A stretch of 64,000 nucleotides of DNA from DATDPM01 sp963841995 (GTDB lineage: Bacteria > Pseudomonadota > Alphaproteobacteria > DATDPM01): NCBI GenBank assembly GCA_963841995.1, contig CAWJEX010000012.1, positions 1-64,000 on the forward strand. Reading direction: 5' to 3'. The position numbers and the translations under genes were made by a program. The notes beneath the pieces are model-generated. The model had not been told where the DNA came from, ran no database searches, and was given only the letters and a program-made list of their open reading frames with translations. This document shows, one piece after another, positions 7,952-16,626 of the stretch. Numbering within the stretch: the stretch's first letter is position 1; each line of letters starts with the position of its first letter.

Positions 7952-9371
7952 GGTGGTGATCTCCTGACGCTTTCGCGGTGCGGTCCGACAGAATATCGAT
8001 CAGATCGAGCAAATGGCCGATTTCGCGTACCGTCGGCGGACCTTGTTTGAAACTATCGCGTTTGGCGATTTGGTTCCGGCCTTCCTTGGCCGTGGGAATC
8101 AGCGCCCGCGCAAAACCAAGCTTCGCCGCTTCCTTAAGCCGGATTTCCGTCTGGCTTACCGCCCGCACCTCGCCGGCGAGGCCGATCTCGCCAAACACCA
8201 CCGTATCGGAGGCAACCGGCCGGTCCAGGTGGGAAGAAATCAGCGCTGCAGCGACCGCCAAATCCGCCGCCGGTTCGGTGATGCGAAGTCCGCCCGCCAC
8301 GTTTAGGTATACATCCTGGGTGCCAAAAGCAAGGCCGCAGCGGGCTTCCAGCACCGCTAAGACCATGGCGAGTCTTGCCGAATCCCAACCCACCACGGCA
8401 CGCCGGGGCGACCCCAAAGAAGAGGGCGCTACCAGGGCTTGAATTTCGACCAGCACCGGCCGGGTTCCCTCGATTCCAGCAAAAACCGAAGCCCCGCTGA
8501 CATTGCCGCGGCGCTCAGCCAAGAACAGCTCGGAGGGATTGGCCACTTCGGACAAACCGCCATCGGTCATGGCGAAGACGCCGATTTCGTCGCTGGGCCC
8601 GAAGCGGTTTTTGACGGCGCGAAGAATCCGGAATTGGTGGCCGCGCTCGCCCTCGAAATAAAGAACAGTATCGACCATGTGCTCGAGCACGCGCGGGCCG
8701 GCGATCAACCCTTCCTTGGTGACATGGCCGACAAGAATGACCGCGACGCCGCGGCGCTTTGCCGCGCGGATGATTTCGGCGGCGGTGCTGCGGACCTGGG
8801 CAACGCTTCCCGGGGCCGAATCAAGGCCTTCGAGATACATGGTCTGGATCGAATCGATGATGACGACTTCCGGCCCGCCGGCGACGTCGATGGCATCGAT
8901 GATCGACGTCATTTCGGTCGCGGCGGCCAGCGAAACCGGCGCCTGCGCCATTTGCAGCCTTCCGGCGCGCAGGCGAATTTGTTCCACCGCCTCTTCGCCG
9001 GAGACATAGGCGACGCGCGCTTGGCCGCTAAGGGCCCCGGCGATCTGAAGAACGATCGTCGATTTGCCGATGCCGGGATCGCCGGCGACCAGAACCGCCG
9101 AACCGCGCACTAGTCCGCCGCCGACCACGCGGTCGAATTCGGCGATGCCGGTGACGAGGCGGGCCGGGGCCGGGCCCGCGGCTTCAAGGGACGAGAACGT
9201 GACCTTGCGCGAGGATCCCGATGGCTTTCGGCTGCGGCCGACGGGCAGGGAGTCGCGGGGAATTTCTTCGACCAGACTGTTCCAGGCGCCACACGATTCA
9301 CAGCGGCCGGTCCATTTCGGAGAGGCGGCTCCGCAACTTTGGCACACATAACGCTGCGCCGGCTTCGCCAT
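7947..9371 (-). CDS. radA: DNA repair protein RadA
   Basis: RecA-like ATPase that promotes branch migration during recombination. The ATG at 9371 is chosen because the protein then begins MAKPAQRYVCQSCG, the family start, with an AGGAA site upstream. The 474-residue product has the N-terminal four-cysteine zinc finger (CQSCG and CESCG). Its Walker A is GDPGIGKST, and the RadA-specific motif appears as KNRFGPSDEIG. The C-terminal Lon-protease-like domain lacks a catalytic dyad, as usual. The C-terminus is a His-His-His ending whose TAA overlaps the proposed ATT start of cvpA. It lies 25 nt downstream of mlaF on the same strand. Confidence 0.96.
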   Translation of the reverse strand: MAKPAQRYVCQSCGAASPKWTGRCESCGAWNSLVEEIPRDSLPVGRSRKPSGSSRKVTFSSLEAAGPAPARLVTGIAEFDRVVGGGLVRGSAVLVAGDPGIGKSTIVLQIAGALSGQARVAYVSGEEAVEQIRLRAGRLQMAQAPVSLAAATEMTSIIDAIDVAGGPEVVIIDSIQTMYLEGLDSAPGSVAQVRSTAAEIIRAAKRRGVAVILVGHVTKEGLIAGPRVLEHMVDTVLYFEGERGHQFRILRAVKNRFGPSDEIGVFAMTDGGLSEVANPSELFLAERRGNVSGASVFAGIEGTRPVLVEIQALVAPSSLGSPRRAVVGWDSARLAMVLAVLEARCGLAFGTQDVYLNVAGGLRITEPAADLAVAAALISSHLDRPVASDTVVFGEIGLAGEVRAVSQTEIRLKEAAKLGFARALIPTAKEGRNQIAKRDSFKQGPPTVREIGHLLDLIDILSDRTAKASGDHHH

Positions 9372-9396
9372 CACGGGTTCCTGTGCGGGGTGCGGG

Positions 9397-10173
9397 TCAG
9401 ACCCGCACCGCCATCTTGATCGGACCTTCGGCCCTGCCGTGGATGAATTGGTCGACATAGGGGTTGCCCGACGAATCGATCTTCGCGACAAGCCCGTCCC
9501 AAATAATTTTTCCCTCATAGATCATGGCGACCCGATCGGCGATCTTTCGCGTGCTTGCCATGTCGTGAGTGATCGACAGCGCGGTTGCGCCCAGCTTGCG
9601 TACGCAGGTGACGATCAAATCGTTGATCACGTCGCTCATGATAGGGTCTAGCCCCGTCGTCGGCTCGTCGAAGAAGATGATTTCTGGCTGTGCGGCGATG
9701 GCACGGGCCAGCCCGACGCGCTTCTGCATGCCGCCGGAAAGTTCGGCCGGCGACAAATCGCCGACCTCTGGCCCCAAGCCGACGGCGGCCAGGGTTTGTA
9801 TGGCGATCTCTTTCGATTCCTTGCGCGGCATGCCGCGGCCCTGGATCAGGGCGAAGGCGACGTTTTCCCAAACCGGCAGGGAATCGAATAGGGCTGAGCC
9901 CTGGAACAGCATCCCGAATTTGCGCAGCACGCGTTCCCGCTCGCTCCACGACAGGCGCGTGACTTCCGCGCCGTCGATTTTGATGCTGCCTTTTTCCGGC
10001 GTGAGAATGCCCAGAATGCATTTGATGAGGACCGATTTGCCGGTTCCCGAGCCGCCGATGATCACCAGCAATTCGCCGGTATGAATATCGAGATTGACGC
10101 CGGTCAGCACTTTCTTGCTGCCGAAGGATTTGTGCAGGTCGCGAACGGTGATTTTGACGGGCCGATCGGTCAT
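9397..10173 (-). CDS. mlaF: ABC transporter ATP-binding protein MlaF
   Basis: ATPase of the MlaFEDB-type phospholipid transporter that maintains outer-membrane lipid asymmetry. It has 258 residues and starts at the ATG at 10173 (MTDRPVKITVRDLHKSFG). Walker A is GGSGTGKSV, the signature is LSGGMQKRV, and Walker B is EIIFFDEPTTGLDP. The Q-loop appears as FGMLFQGSALFDSL, typical of MlaF. It follows mlaE after 10 nt. No MlaD substrate-binding gene or MlaC/MlaB gene lies next to it in this window, which is unusual because mlaD normally follows. RadA comes instead. Confidence 0.93.
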   Translation of the reverse strand: MTDRPVKITVRDLHKSFGSKKVLTGVNLDIHTGELLVIIGGSGTGKSVLIKCILGILTPEKGSIKIDGAEVTRLSWSERERVLRKFGMLFQGSALFDSLPVWENVAFALIQGRGMPRKESKEIAIQTLAAVGLGPEVGDLSPAELSGGMQKRVGLARAIAAQPEIIFFDEPTTGLDPIMSDVINDLIVTCVRKLGATALSITHDMASTRKIADRVAMIYEGKIIWDGLVAKIDSSGNPYVDQFIHGRAEGPIKMAVRV

Positions 10174-10183
10174 CGCAATTCGC

Positions 10184-10957
10184 TCATCGGGAGAAGAACA
10201 TCTCGGTGATGATGTAATTGGAGCAGAGAATGAGGATCGACGCCGAGACGACCGCTGCGGTCGTTGCGGCACCAACGCCTTGCGCGCCGCCGCGCGACTG
10301 ATAGCCGTTGTAGCAGCCCATGAGGGCGATGATGAAACCGAAAACAGCGGCTTTCACTAGGCCGGAAATGACGTCGATATTTTCCAGATAGTCGAATGTG
10401 CTCTTCAAATATGCCGATGGATTAAATCCCAATTTATAGGTGCTGACGACGAAGCCGCCGAAAACGCCGATGATATCCGCGACCACGACCAACAGCGGCA
10501 GCATGGCAAGCCCGGCGATCAGGCGCGGCGCCACCAGATACTTCAGCGGATTGGTGGAAAGAGTGGTCAGCGCGTCGATCTGCTCGGTTACGCGCATGGT
10601 GCCGATTTCGGCCGCCATCGCGGCTCCAATCCGGCCGGCAACCATGAGGCCGGCCATGACCGGGCCCAGCTCTCGAGTCATGGACAGCACCACGACCGTC
10701 GCCACCGCACCTTCGGCCTCGAAGCGGTGGAATCCGGTGTAGCTCTGGAGCGCCAGCACCATGCCGGTGAAGGTGGCGGTCAACCCGACGACCGGTAGAG
10801 AGTAATAGCCGATGTTGATCATCTGCTGGAGGATGAGCCGCGGATAATAGGGCGGCACGAGGCAGTAGGAGACTGCCGCTCCGGTGAACAGGGATAGCCG
10901 CCCTGTGGCTTCCAAGAAGGCGAGGAAGACGCGGCCGACGGCAGCGACAAATTTCAT
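10184..10957 (-). CDS. mlaE: ABC transporter permease MlaE
   Basis: Membrane permease of the MlaE family, 257 residues, starting at ATG 10957 two nt after the alr stop. Five or six hydrophobic segments are seen. The conserved cytoplasmic coupling segment EIGTMRVTEQIDAL and the core MTRELGPVMAGLMVAGR are both present, and these define the family. It works with the adjacent MlaF ATPase in phospholipid transport between the membranes. Position between alr and mlaF on one strand indicates cotranscription. Confidence 0.94.
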   Translation of the reverse strand: MKFVAAVGRVFLAFLEATGRLSLFTGAAVSYCLVPPYYPRLILQQMINIGYYSLPVVGLTATFTGMVLALQSYTGFHRFEAEGAVATVVVLSMTRELGPVMAGLMVAGRIGAAMAAEIGTMRVTEQIDALTTLSTNPLKYLVAPRLIAGLAMLPLLVVVADIIGVFGGFVVSTYKLGFNPSAYLKSTFDYLENIDVISGLVKAAVFGFIIALMGCYNGYQSRGGAQGVGAATTAAVVSASILILCSNYIITEMFFSR

Positions 10958-10958
10958 A

Positions 10959-12072
10959 TTATTTCTCGTAGCGACGTAAAATTCGCCGTCCAAACCCGGT
11001 CAAAACCGCGTGTCCGATGGTTCCGGCTTCGTCGGCGAGATCGTCCACCTTGTGATCATCGCCGATGAGTTCGACCATTGCGCCGAGTTGGACGTAAGGA
11101 GCCGGTACGCCGGACACATCGAGGGTGGTGAGGTCCATCGAAACACGTCCCACGATTGGTATCCGGAATCCCCCGAGGAAGGCGCTTCCCCGATTGCTAA
11201 GCGACCGTGGATAGCCGTCGGCATATCCAACGGGAATTGTGGCGATACGCCCCCGTCCCGCCACGCGGAAGCTGGCACCGTATCCAACGGTCATAGGGCT
11301 GTCAACGTCGCGAACCTGCAGGATCGGGGCCTCAAGACGCAGCGTTTGCGCAAGCGGGCTGGGCTCAGTTTGAAAAGGGGAAAGACCGTATAGCGCACCG
11401 CCCGCGCGCACCAAATCGAAGTGATAGTCGGGACCGAGGAAGACTCCGGCGGAATTGGCGAGGCTGGCCGGCGCTTCCGGCAATTTGGCGCGCACGGCTT
11501 TGAAGGCGGCGAGCTGCCGCGCATTCATCGGATTGTCGGGCTGATCGGAGCAAGCCAGGTGAACTCATGACGCAAGCGAGCTGAACGCCAGCAAGCCGGG
11601 CCGGTTCTTTCGCCAAAATCTCGACGTCGCCCATCGACAGGCCGAGCCGCGTCATCCCGCTATCGATGTGCAAGGCGGCGGGAGGGGCTTTGGTGTTCCG
11701 GGCCAACTCGTTCCAAATCGCCACTTGATCGAGATCGTTGAGCACCGGAATCAGGGAATGGCGGACAAATTCGCCCACAGCGTCACGCGGCGGCCCGTTC
11801 AGCACAAAGATCTGCGCGCCGGCGATGAGGGCGCGAAGCGCCGTGCCCTCCTCGACATCGGCGACGAAAAAATCCCGGCAGCCTGCGGCGTGAAGGGCCG
11901 GGGCGATCGCCGGAAGACCTAAGCAGTAGGCATCGGCCTTGACGACGGCGCCCACCCGCGCCTTTCCGCATTTGCCGGCAAGAATCCGGTAATTCCCGGC
12001 AACCTTGCGGAGATCGACGGTGAGAACGGCGCGGGCGGCAGAGCCCGGCGGTCCCCTATCAGTCGCGGACAT
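10959..12072 (-). CDS. alr: Alanine racemase, frame interrupted by +1 shift
   Basis: PLP-dependent racemase making D-alanine for peptidoglycan. The N-terminal part is read from ATG 12072 and includes the PLP-lysine (K45 in VVKADAYCLG). The C-terminal part, with the catalytic Tyr in MTVGYGASF, is in another frame. Removing one T at complement positions 11562-11563 (AGTTCACC to AGTCACC) joins them through VMSHLACSDQPDNPMN, the normal family sequence. The result is a 370-residue protein with a whole number of codons. The residue after AY in the PLP motif is Cys where the family nearly always has Gly. The start overlaps the dnaB stop by 14 nt. As written the gene cannot make a full enzyme; a consensus error is the likeliest reason. 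Confidence 0.9.
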
Positions 12073-13580
12073 CGGGAAGGTGGTCGCCGGCGACGTGGTC
12101 GGAGAATTTGGTCGTGCTGCCGTCGAAATGGAGGAGCACTTTGCCGATAGGCCCGTGACGCTGCTTGGCGATGATGAGTTCGGCGAGGTTATAAACCTTG
12201 CTCATCTCGTCCTGCCATTTGCGGTGTTCGTCGGTGCCTTCCTTGGGTTCCCGGCGTCGGACGTAATATTCCTCGCGGAAAATGAACATGACAACGTCGA
12301 AATCCTGCTCGATCGAACCCAATTCACGGAGGTCCGCGAGCTGGGGCCGCTTGTCGTCCCGCTGCTCGACCGCGCGCGAGAGTTGCGAGAGGGCAATCAC
12401 CGGCACATTGAGCTCTTTGGCCAGCGCCTTCAATCCGCGGGTGATCTCGGAGATTTCCATGACTCGGTTGTCGTAGCGCGAGCCTGGTGTGGGTGTCACC
12501 AGCTGAAGGTAATCGATAACGATGAGACCGAGCCCGTGTTGGCGCTTGAGCCGCCGGGCTCGGGTCCGAAATCGCGGAAATCGACAGCGCCGCACTGTCG
12601 TCGATAAAGAGGGGCACCTTGGAAAGCTCGGCGCTCGCCTCGACGACACGCTGGAAATCGCGGTCCTTCAAATCGCCGCGCCGGATCTTTTCCGAAGGTA
12701 TCCCGGCTTCCTCCGCCAAAAGACGCGTCGCCAACTGCTCGGCCGACATTTCGAGAGAAAAGAAGCCGACGACAGCACCGTCTTCGGCAACCGGATTCCC
12801 CATAGCATCCCGGCCTTCGCGGTATTGCTTGGCGGCGTGGAAGGCGATGTTGGTCGCCAGCGCCGTTTTACCCATGGAGGGCCGGCCGGCAAGAATGATC
12901 AGATCCGAGCGGTGCAAGCCGCCGAGCAGCCGGTCAAGATCGGTCAAGCCCGAGGCAAGGCCCGTCAAGCGCCCCTCACGCTTATAGGCGGCTTCGGCCA
13001 TGACGATGGCGCTTTGCAGCGAGGATTCGAATGACCGGAACCCGCCGTCGTATTGGCCGGTGGAGGCGAGATCGAAGAGGCTCTTTTCCACGGTCTCGAT
13101 CTGGTCCATGCCGCTGGCTTCGAGATCGTGCTGATAGGCGCTGTTGACCATGTCCTGGCCTAGGCCAATCAATTGCCGGCGCAAATAGAGGTCGTGGATG
13201 GTGCGGGCGTAATCCGCGGCGTTGATGACGGTGACGACGCTGCTGACGAGGCGGGAGAGATATTCCGTGCCACCGATTTCCGCCAAATGAGCATCGGATT
13301 CGAAGAAATTCTTGAGGGTGACAAGATCGGCGGTATGTCCGCGCCGCACCAATTTGCCGATCGCCTCGAAAATCCGGCCGTGAACGCCCTCCGCAAAGTG
13401 TTCGGGGCGCAGGAACTCCGAGACTTTCTCATAAGCGAGATTGTTTTCGATGATGGCGCCGAGTAAGGCTTGCTCGGCTTCATAATTGTGCGGAGGCGCG
13501 CGATAACCGCCCGGCGGCGTTGCCCCCAGCTCGCGAAGTGCGGTGACTTTCGAAGCGTTTTTATCGGTGGCTGCCGTCAT
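12059..13580 (-). CDS. dnaB: Replicative DNA helicase DnaB, frame interrupted by +1 shift
   Basis: Hexameric helicase of the replication fork. The first part, read from ATG 13580, has the N-terminal DnaG-interacting domain and Walker A GRPSMGKTAL near residue 237. The frame is lost after SISAI. The remaining RecA-like core (VIDYLQLVTP, ALSQLSRAVEQR) lies in another frame. Removing one T from a TTT run (plus-strand positions 12569-12571) restores SISAIRTRARRLKRQ and a 506-residue protein with a whole number of codons. dnaB is essential, and no second copy lies in the window. There is no slippery heptamer with a downstream hairpin that would suggest programmed frameshifting. Confidence 0.93.
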
Positions 13581-13670
13581 GGCGCCGACAATATGCGAAC
13601 ATCAAGCGCAAACGCGACTCTATTATCGCGTCGGACGTTTCCGCTAACAAGAAAGTTGTTAGAGCCTGTG

Positions 13671-13700
13671 AATAACGAGGAAAACGCGGAAGCGTTATTC
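13671..13700 (-). terminator. Possible hairpin at the cfa 3' end
   Basis: An 8-nt inverted repeat (GAATAACG / CGTTATTC) encloses 14 nt just at the cfa stop. Inside it a shorter hairpin AACGC-TTCC-GCGTT is followed by a few T residues when read on the minus strand. It could end the cfa transcript before dnaB, which lies 114 nt downstream. The T-run is short, so the call is tentative. Confidence 0.3.
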
Positions 13701-14924
13701 CGCGGCAATTGAATTTTGCGCTGCACGCTCGCGATCGAAGTCCGTTATGTAGTCGCGAGTCAGCGGCACGGTATCCTGGCGTTTGGCCAGCTGCAGCTGA
13801 AACACCATGATGTTTTGATGTCTGAAGCTCATCTCGCTTCCGATCAAATACAACTCCCACATGCGGCAGAAGCGCTCGTCGAACATCCGTTTGACCTTGT
13901 CGCGGTTGGCGGCGAACCGGCGATGCCATTCCCGGAGCGTGTTGGCGTAATGCAGGCGCAGAATTTCGATATCGGTGACGAGGAGACCGGAACGCTCCGC
14001 AGCAGCCATAACGTCGGACAGGGAGGGTAGATCGCCGCCGGGAAAAATATACTTGCGGATGAAGGCGTTAACGGGGGCCGGCGGGTCCGAACGCCCGATC
14101 GAATGAAGCAGCATGATGCCATTATCGCCGAGCAGACTGGCCGCTTTCTGGAAGAACTCGCCGTAATTGCGCCGGCCGACATGCTCGAACATGCCGACGG
14201 AAACGATGCGGTCGTAGACGCCCTGGTCTTCCCGGTAATCGCGCAAGAAGAACCGCACGCAGGAACTCATGCCCAATTCAGCGGCACGCTTTTCGCTCAC
14301 CGCCTGTTGTTCCGTGCTCAAGGTGACGCCGGTCACGTCGGCATCGGCGCTCTGTGCGAGATAGAGCGCAAGCCCGCCCCAGCCCGAGCCGATGTCGAGC
14401 ACCTTTAACCCGGGCCTGGTGAGGAGCAGCTTGCCGGCGATATGGTGTTTCTTGTTTTCCTGGGCGGTTTCCAGACTGTCATGCGGGTCGCGAAAATAGG
14501 CGCAGGAATATTGCATGTCGCGGTCGAGGAATAGCTCGTAAAGCTCGCCGCGCAGGTCGTAATGATGTGCCACATTGCGCCGGGCGCGCCGCATCGGATT
14601 GTATTGTCCGAGCCGATTCCCCTGCAGCCACAGCCATCGCCCGGCGACCATGAAGGGATGGCGCTCGAGGCGCGCGTAATTGCGCATCAGGATATCGAGA
14701 AAATCTCGGATCGTTCCGTCCTCGACATCGAGGAGGCCGTCCATATAGGCCTCGCTCATGGCGAGCGGGGGATCGCGTAACAGCTTTAATCCGAAGGAGC
14801 CATGTTGGCGCAGGGTGCAACAAGGAGCGCTGCCGTCACCGAGATACCGGATCCGGCCGTTCTGGTCCACAAACCGTACTGCACCTTCGCGCAGCGCGAA
14901 GCGCAGGAAGCTTTCGAAAAGCAT
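13695..14924 (-). CDS. cfa: Cyclopropane-fatty-acyl-phospholipid synthase family methyltransferase
   Basis: SAM-dependent methylation of unsaturated acyl chains in membrane phospholipids. It is 409 residues long, the usual length for CFA synthase. A lipid-binding N-terminal region (about 1-110) precedes the methyltransferase core. The SAM motif is VLDIGSGWGGLALYLA near residue 176, with the CFA-type GVTLSTEQ and the active-site stretches MFEHVGRRNY and YIFPGGDLPS. It sits between rplI and dnaB, a position it does not hold in most proteobacteria, with gaps on both sides, so it may be transcribed alone. Related methyltransferases act on other lipids, so cyclopropane formation is the family expectation rather than proven. 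Confidence 0.88.
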   Translation of the reverse strand: MLFESFLRFALREGAVRFVDQNGRIRYLGDGSAPCCTLRQHGSFGLKLLRDPPLAMSEAYMDGLLDVEDGTIRDFLDILMRNYARLERHPFMVAGRWLWLQGNRLGQYNPMRRARRNVAHHYDLRGELYELFLDRDMQYSCAYFRDPHDSLETAQENKKHHIAGKLLLTRPGLKVLDIGSGWGGLALYLAQSADADVTGVTLSTEQQAVSEKRAAELGMSSCVRFFLRDYREDQGVYDRIVSVGMFEHVGRRNYGEFFQKAASLLGDNGIMLLHSIGRSDPPAPVNAFIRKYIFPGGDLPSLSDVMAAAERSGLLVTDIEILRLHYANTLREWHRRFAANRDKVKRMFDERFCRMWELYLIGSEMSFRHQNIMVFQLQLAKRQDTVPLTRDYITDFDRERAAQNSIAAE

Positions 14925-14995
14925 CGTTGCGCACGTCGGTTGCCGCCGCCTCCACCGCGGAGCGGCAGGGGCAACCAGATTAGATCAATTCGCGG

Positions 14996-15039
14996 CTACC
15001 TGGGTAGGGGTGTATAGACACCTGCTGCTAGGGTAACCC
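14996..15039. other. Three tandem short palindromes between rplI and cfa
   Basis: Within 44 nt there are three perfect short inverted repeats: CTACC-TG-GGTAG (14996-15007), GGTGT-ATAG-ACACC (15009-15022) and GGGTAACCC (15031-15039). They lie right after the rplI stop. They could act as a processing or termination region for the ribosomal-protein mRNA, or as protein-binding sites. No T-run follows on either strand. Confidence 0.4.
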
Positions 15040-15044
15040 GGTGG

Positions 15045-15671
15045 TTAAGCCCTATCGCCCGCCGGTGCATCCGCCCCGGAAGCGTGCCCAGCTTCAAAGG
15101 CGGTATCCGCGCCCGGCAGGAGGTCGGGCTTCTTGCGCTTCTTGCCCTTCGCCTTGACGCCTTCTTCGGGCTCTTCTTCCGCCGACGGCGGGGCCGCGGC
15201 GGCCGTCGCTTGGGCGATGGCCTCTTCATCGGATTTGGCGACATTGACGGAGACCGTCGCCGAGACTTCGGGATGGAGCGCCACGCGCACGGGATAGACG
15301 CCGAGCGCCTTGATTGGGGTGTGAAGCGCCACCATCCGGCGCTCGACGGTGAAGCCGGCCGTCGCCAAGCCTTCGACAATGTCTCGGGTGGTGACGGAGC
15401 CGTATAGCTGGCCGCTTTCGCCGGCTTGCCGCAGGAGGACAACGCTTTGCCCGTCCAGGCGCTTGGCTGTCGTTTCGGCGTCGGCGCGGTGGGTGAGATT
15501 GACGGCTTCGAGCTGGGCGCGCTGGGATTCAAAATATTTGAGATTGTCCGGCGTCGCGCGCAGCGCCTTCTTCTGCGGCAAAAGGTAATTGCGGGCGAAG
15601 CCCGACTTCACCTTCACCACATCGCCCATCTTTCCAAGCCGCTCGATGCGTTCGAGCAAGATCACGTCCAT
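15045..15671 (-). CDS. rplI: 50S ribosomal protein L9
   Basis: Large-subunit protein of 208 residues. The N-terminal domain starts MDVILLERIERLGKMGDVV and carries the rRNA-binding segment FARNYLLPQKKAL. A long helix leads to the C-terminal domain (about 75-148). After residue 150 a low-complexity tail rich in Ala, Glu and Lys extends some 55 residues beyond the E. coli protein, as in several alphaproteobacteria. It is the third gene of rpsF-rpsR-rplI, 12 nt after rpsR. Confidence 0.97.
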   Translation of the reverse strand: MDVILLERIERLGKMGDVVKVKSGFARNYLLPQKKALRATPDNLKYFESQRAQLEAVNLTHRADAETTAKRLDGQSVVLLRQAGESGQLYGSVTTRDIVEGLATAGFTVERRMVALHTPIKALGVYPVRVALHPEVSATVSVNVAKSDEEAIAQATAAAAPPSAEEEPEEGVKAKGKKRKKPDLLPGADTAFEAGHASGADAPAGDRA

Positions 15672-15683
15672 GACGGCGACTCC

Positions 15684-15998
15684 TTAACCGGTGGTGTAGG
15701 GGAGAATGGCGAGAAAGCGCGCGCGCTTGATGGCGCGGGCGAGTTCACGTTGCTTCTTTGCGGAGACGGCGGTGATACGGCTGGGGACGATCTTGCCGCG
15801 CTCGGACAAGAAGCGCTGCAACAGCTTCACGTCCTTGTAGTCGATCTTCGGCGCCTTGGGTCCCGAAAACGGGCAGCTCTTGCGGCGACGGAAAAAAGGC
15901 CGACGCGCTGCCGCCGGGCGACCGCCAGCCCCGCCGCGATCGCCACGATCTCCCCGATCGCCGCCGGGACGGTCGCCGCGAGGTTCGAACGATCTCAT
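15684..15998 (-). CDS. rpsR: 30S ribosomal protein S18
   Basis: Small-subunit protein, 104 residues. The conserved core begins RRKSCPFSG and continues through IDYKDVKLLQRFLSERGKI to ARAIKRARFLAILPY. It is preceded by an extension of about 35 residues built of Gly-Asp-Arg repeats (GGDRGDRGDRGG), which most S18 proteins lack. The start overlaps the rpsF stop by 4 nt. S18 binds S6, encoded by the gene just upstream. Confidence 0.97.
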   Translation of the reverse strand: MRSFEPRGDRPGGDRGDRGDRGGAGGRPAAARRPFFRRRKSCPFSGPKAPKIDYKDVKLLQRFLSERGKIVPSRITAVSAKKQRELARAIKRARFLAILPYTTG

Positions 15999-16456
15999 GC
16001 CAAATCTCCCCGGCCGCCAACGGGCCGATCTTCAATGCCGATGGGGGCGTCGTCGCCTCCAAGCGGTACGATGTCTTCGCCTTCGCCGAAACGGCGATCG
16101 CCGCCGCGGCGCGGCGGCCGATCATCGCGCGATGACCGGCTTTGCAGGACGGCAGACGGATTGGGATCGAGTTCCTCGACCTTCACGGTCAAGAATCGCA
16201 GGATGTCTTCGTTAATCCGCATCTGGCGTTCCATTTCCTGGACCGCCTGCCAAGGGCCGTCGATGTTCAAAAGAACATAATGGCCTTTGCGGTTTTTCTT
16301 AATCTTATAGGTGAGGTTGCGAAGCCCCCAATTTTCTTTCTTGGGGACGGTGCCGCCATTGCCGGTGATCACACCCGCGAAATGGTCGGCGAGAGCCTCG
16401 GCCGCGGCGGTCGAGATATCCTGCCGCGCAATGAATACGTTCTCGTAGAACGCCAT
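15995..16456 (-). CDS. rpsF: 30S ribosomal protein S6
   Basis: Small-subunit protein that forms a heterodimer with S18. The chosen ATG gives MAFYENVFIARQDIS; longer readings from TTG 16513 would cross the leader hairpin region. The S6 fold occupies residues 1-100 (KKENWGLRNLTYKIKKNRKG, then HYVLLNIDGP). It is followed by a 50-residue charged tail rich in Arg, Asp and Gly, similar in style to the S18 extension. It is the first gene of the operon with rpsR and rplI. Confidence 0.96.
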   Translation of the reverse strand: MAFYENVFIARQDISTAAAEALADHFAGVITGNGGTVPKKENWGLRNLTYKIKKNRKGHYVLLNIDGPWQAVQEMERQMRINEDILRFLTVKVEELDPNPSAVLQSRSSRDDRPPRRGGDRRFGEGEDIVPLGGDDAPIGIEDRPVGGRGDLA

Positions 16457-16521
16457 AAAAACAAACCCCTTCTGGCTGTTACATGGCCCGGAGCCGGTTT
16501 TTGCCAAAGGCAAAGCACATC

Positions 16522-16549
16522 GGCCGGTCGGGCCTAGCCGACATTGGCC
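16522..16549 (-). promoter_or_regulatory. Candidate leader hairpin upstream of rpsF
   Basis: In the transcribed orientation the 5' leader can fold as two stacked stems, GGCC / GGCC outside and GTCGG / CCGAC inside, with a six-base loop. Many bacteria have an S6:S18-binding leader that autoregulates this operon. The position fits, but I could not match the conserved bulge of that motif with certainty. Confidence 0.35.
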
Positions 16550-16570
16550 GGCAAGGAGTAAAGGGGGCGC

Positions 16571-16598
16571 ACTATACCCAATTCGACCCGGTGCGCAA
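16571..16598 (-). promoter_or_regulatory. Probable sigma-70 promoter of the rpsF operon
   Basis: Read on the minus strand: TTGCGC (16598-16593), 16 nt, then TATAGT (16576-16571). Both boxes are close to consensus. It lies about 115 nt ahead of the rpsF ATG, leaving room for the leader hairpin. It is outside the inverted-repeat element. Confidence 0.5.
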
Positions 16599-16626
16599 GC
16601 CTGGAAAACGAAGGCTTCCGCGCCTC

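Noticed and set aside
12059..13580. Programmed ribosomal frameshifting in dnaB.
   Set aside because: No slippery heptamer with a following hairpin is seen, the shift is a simple homopolymer change, and the pattern repeats in many unrelated genes.
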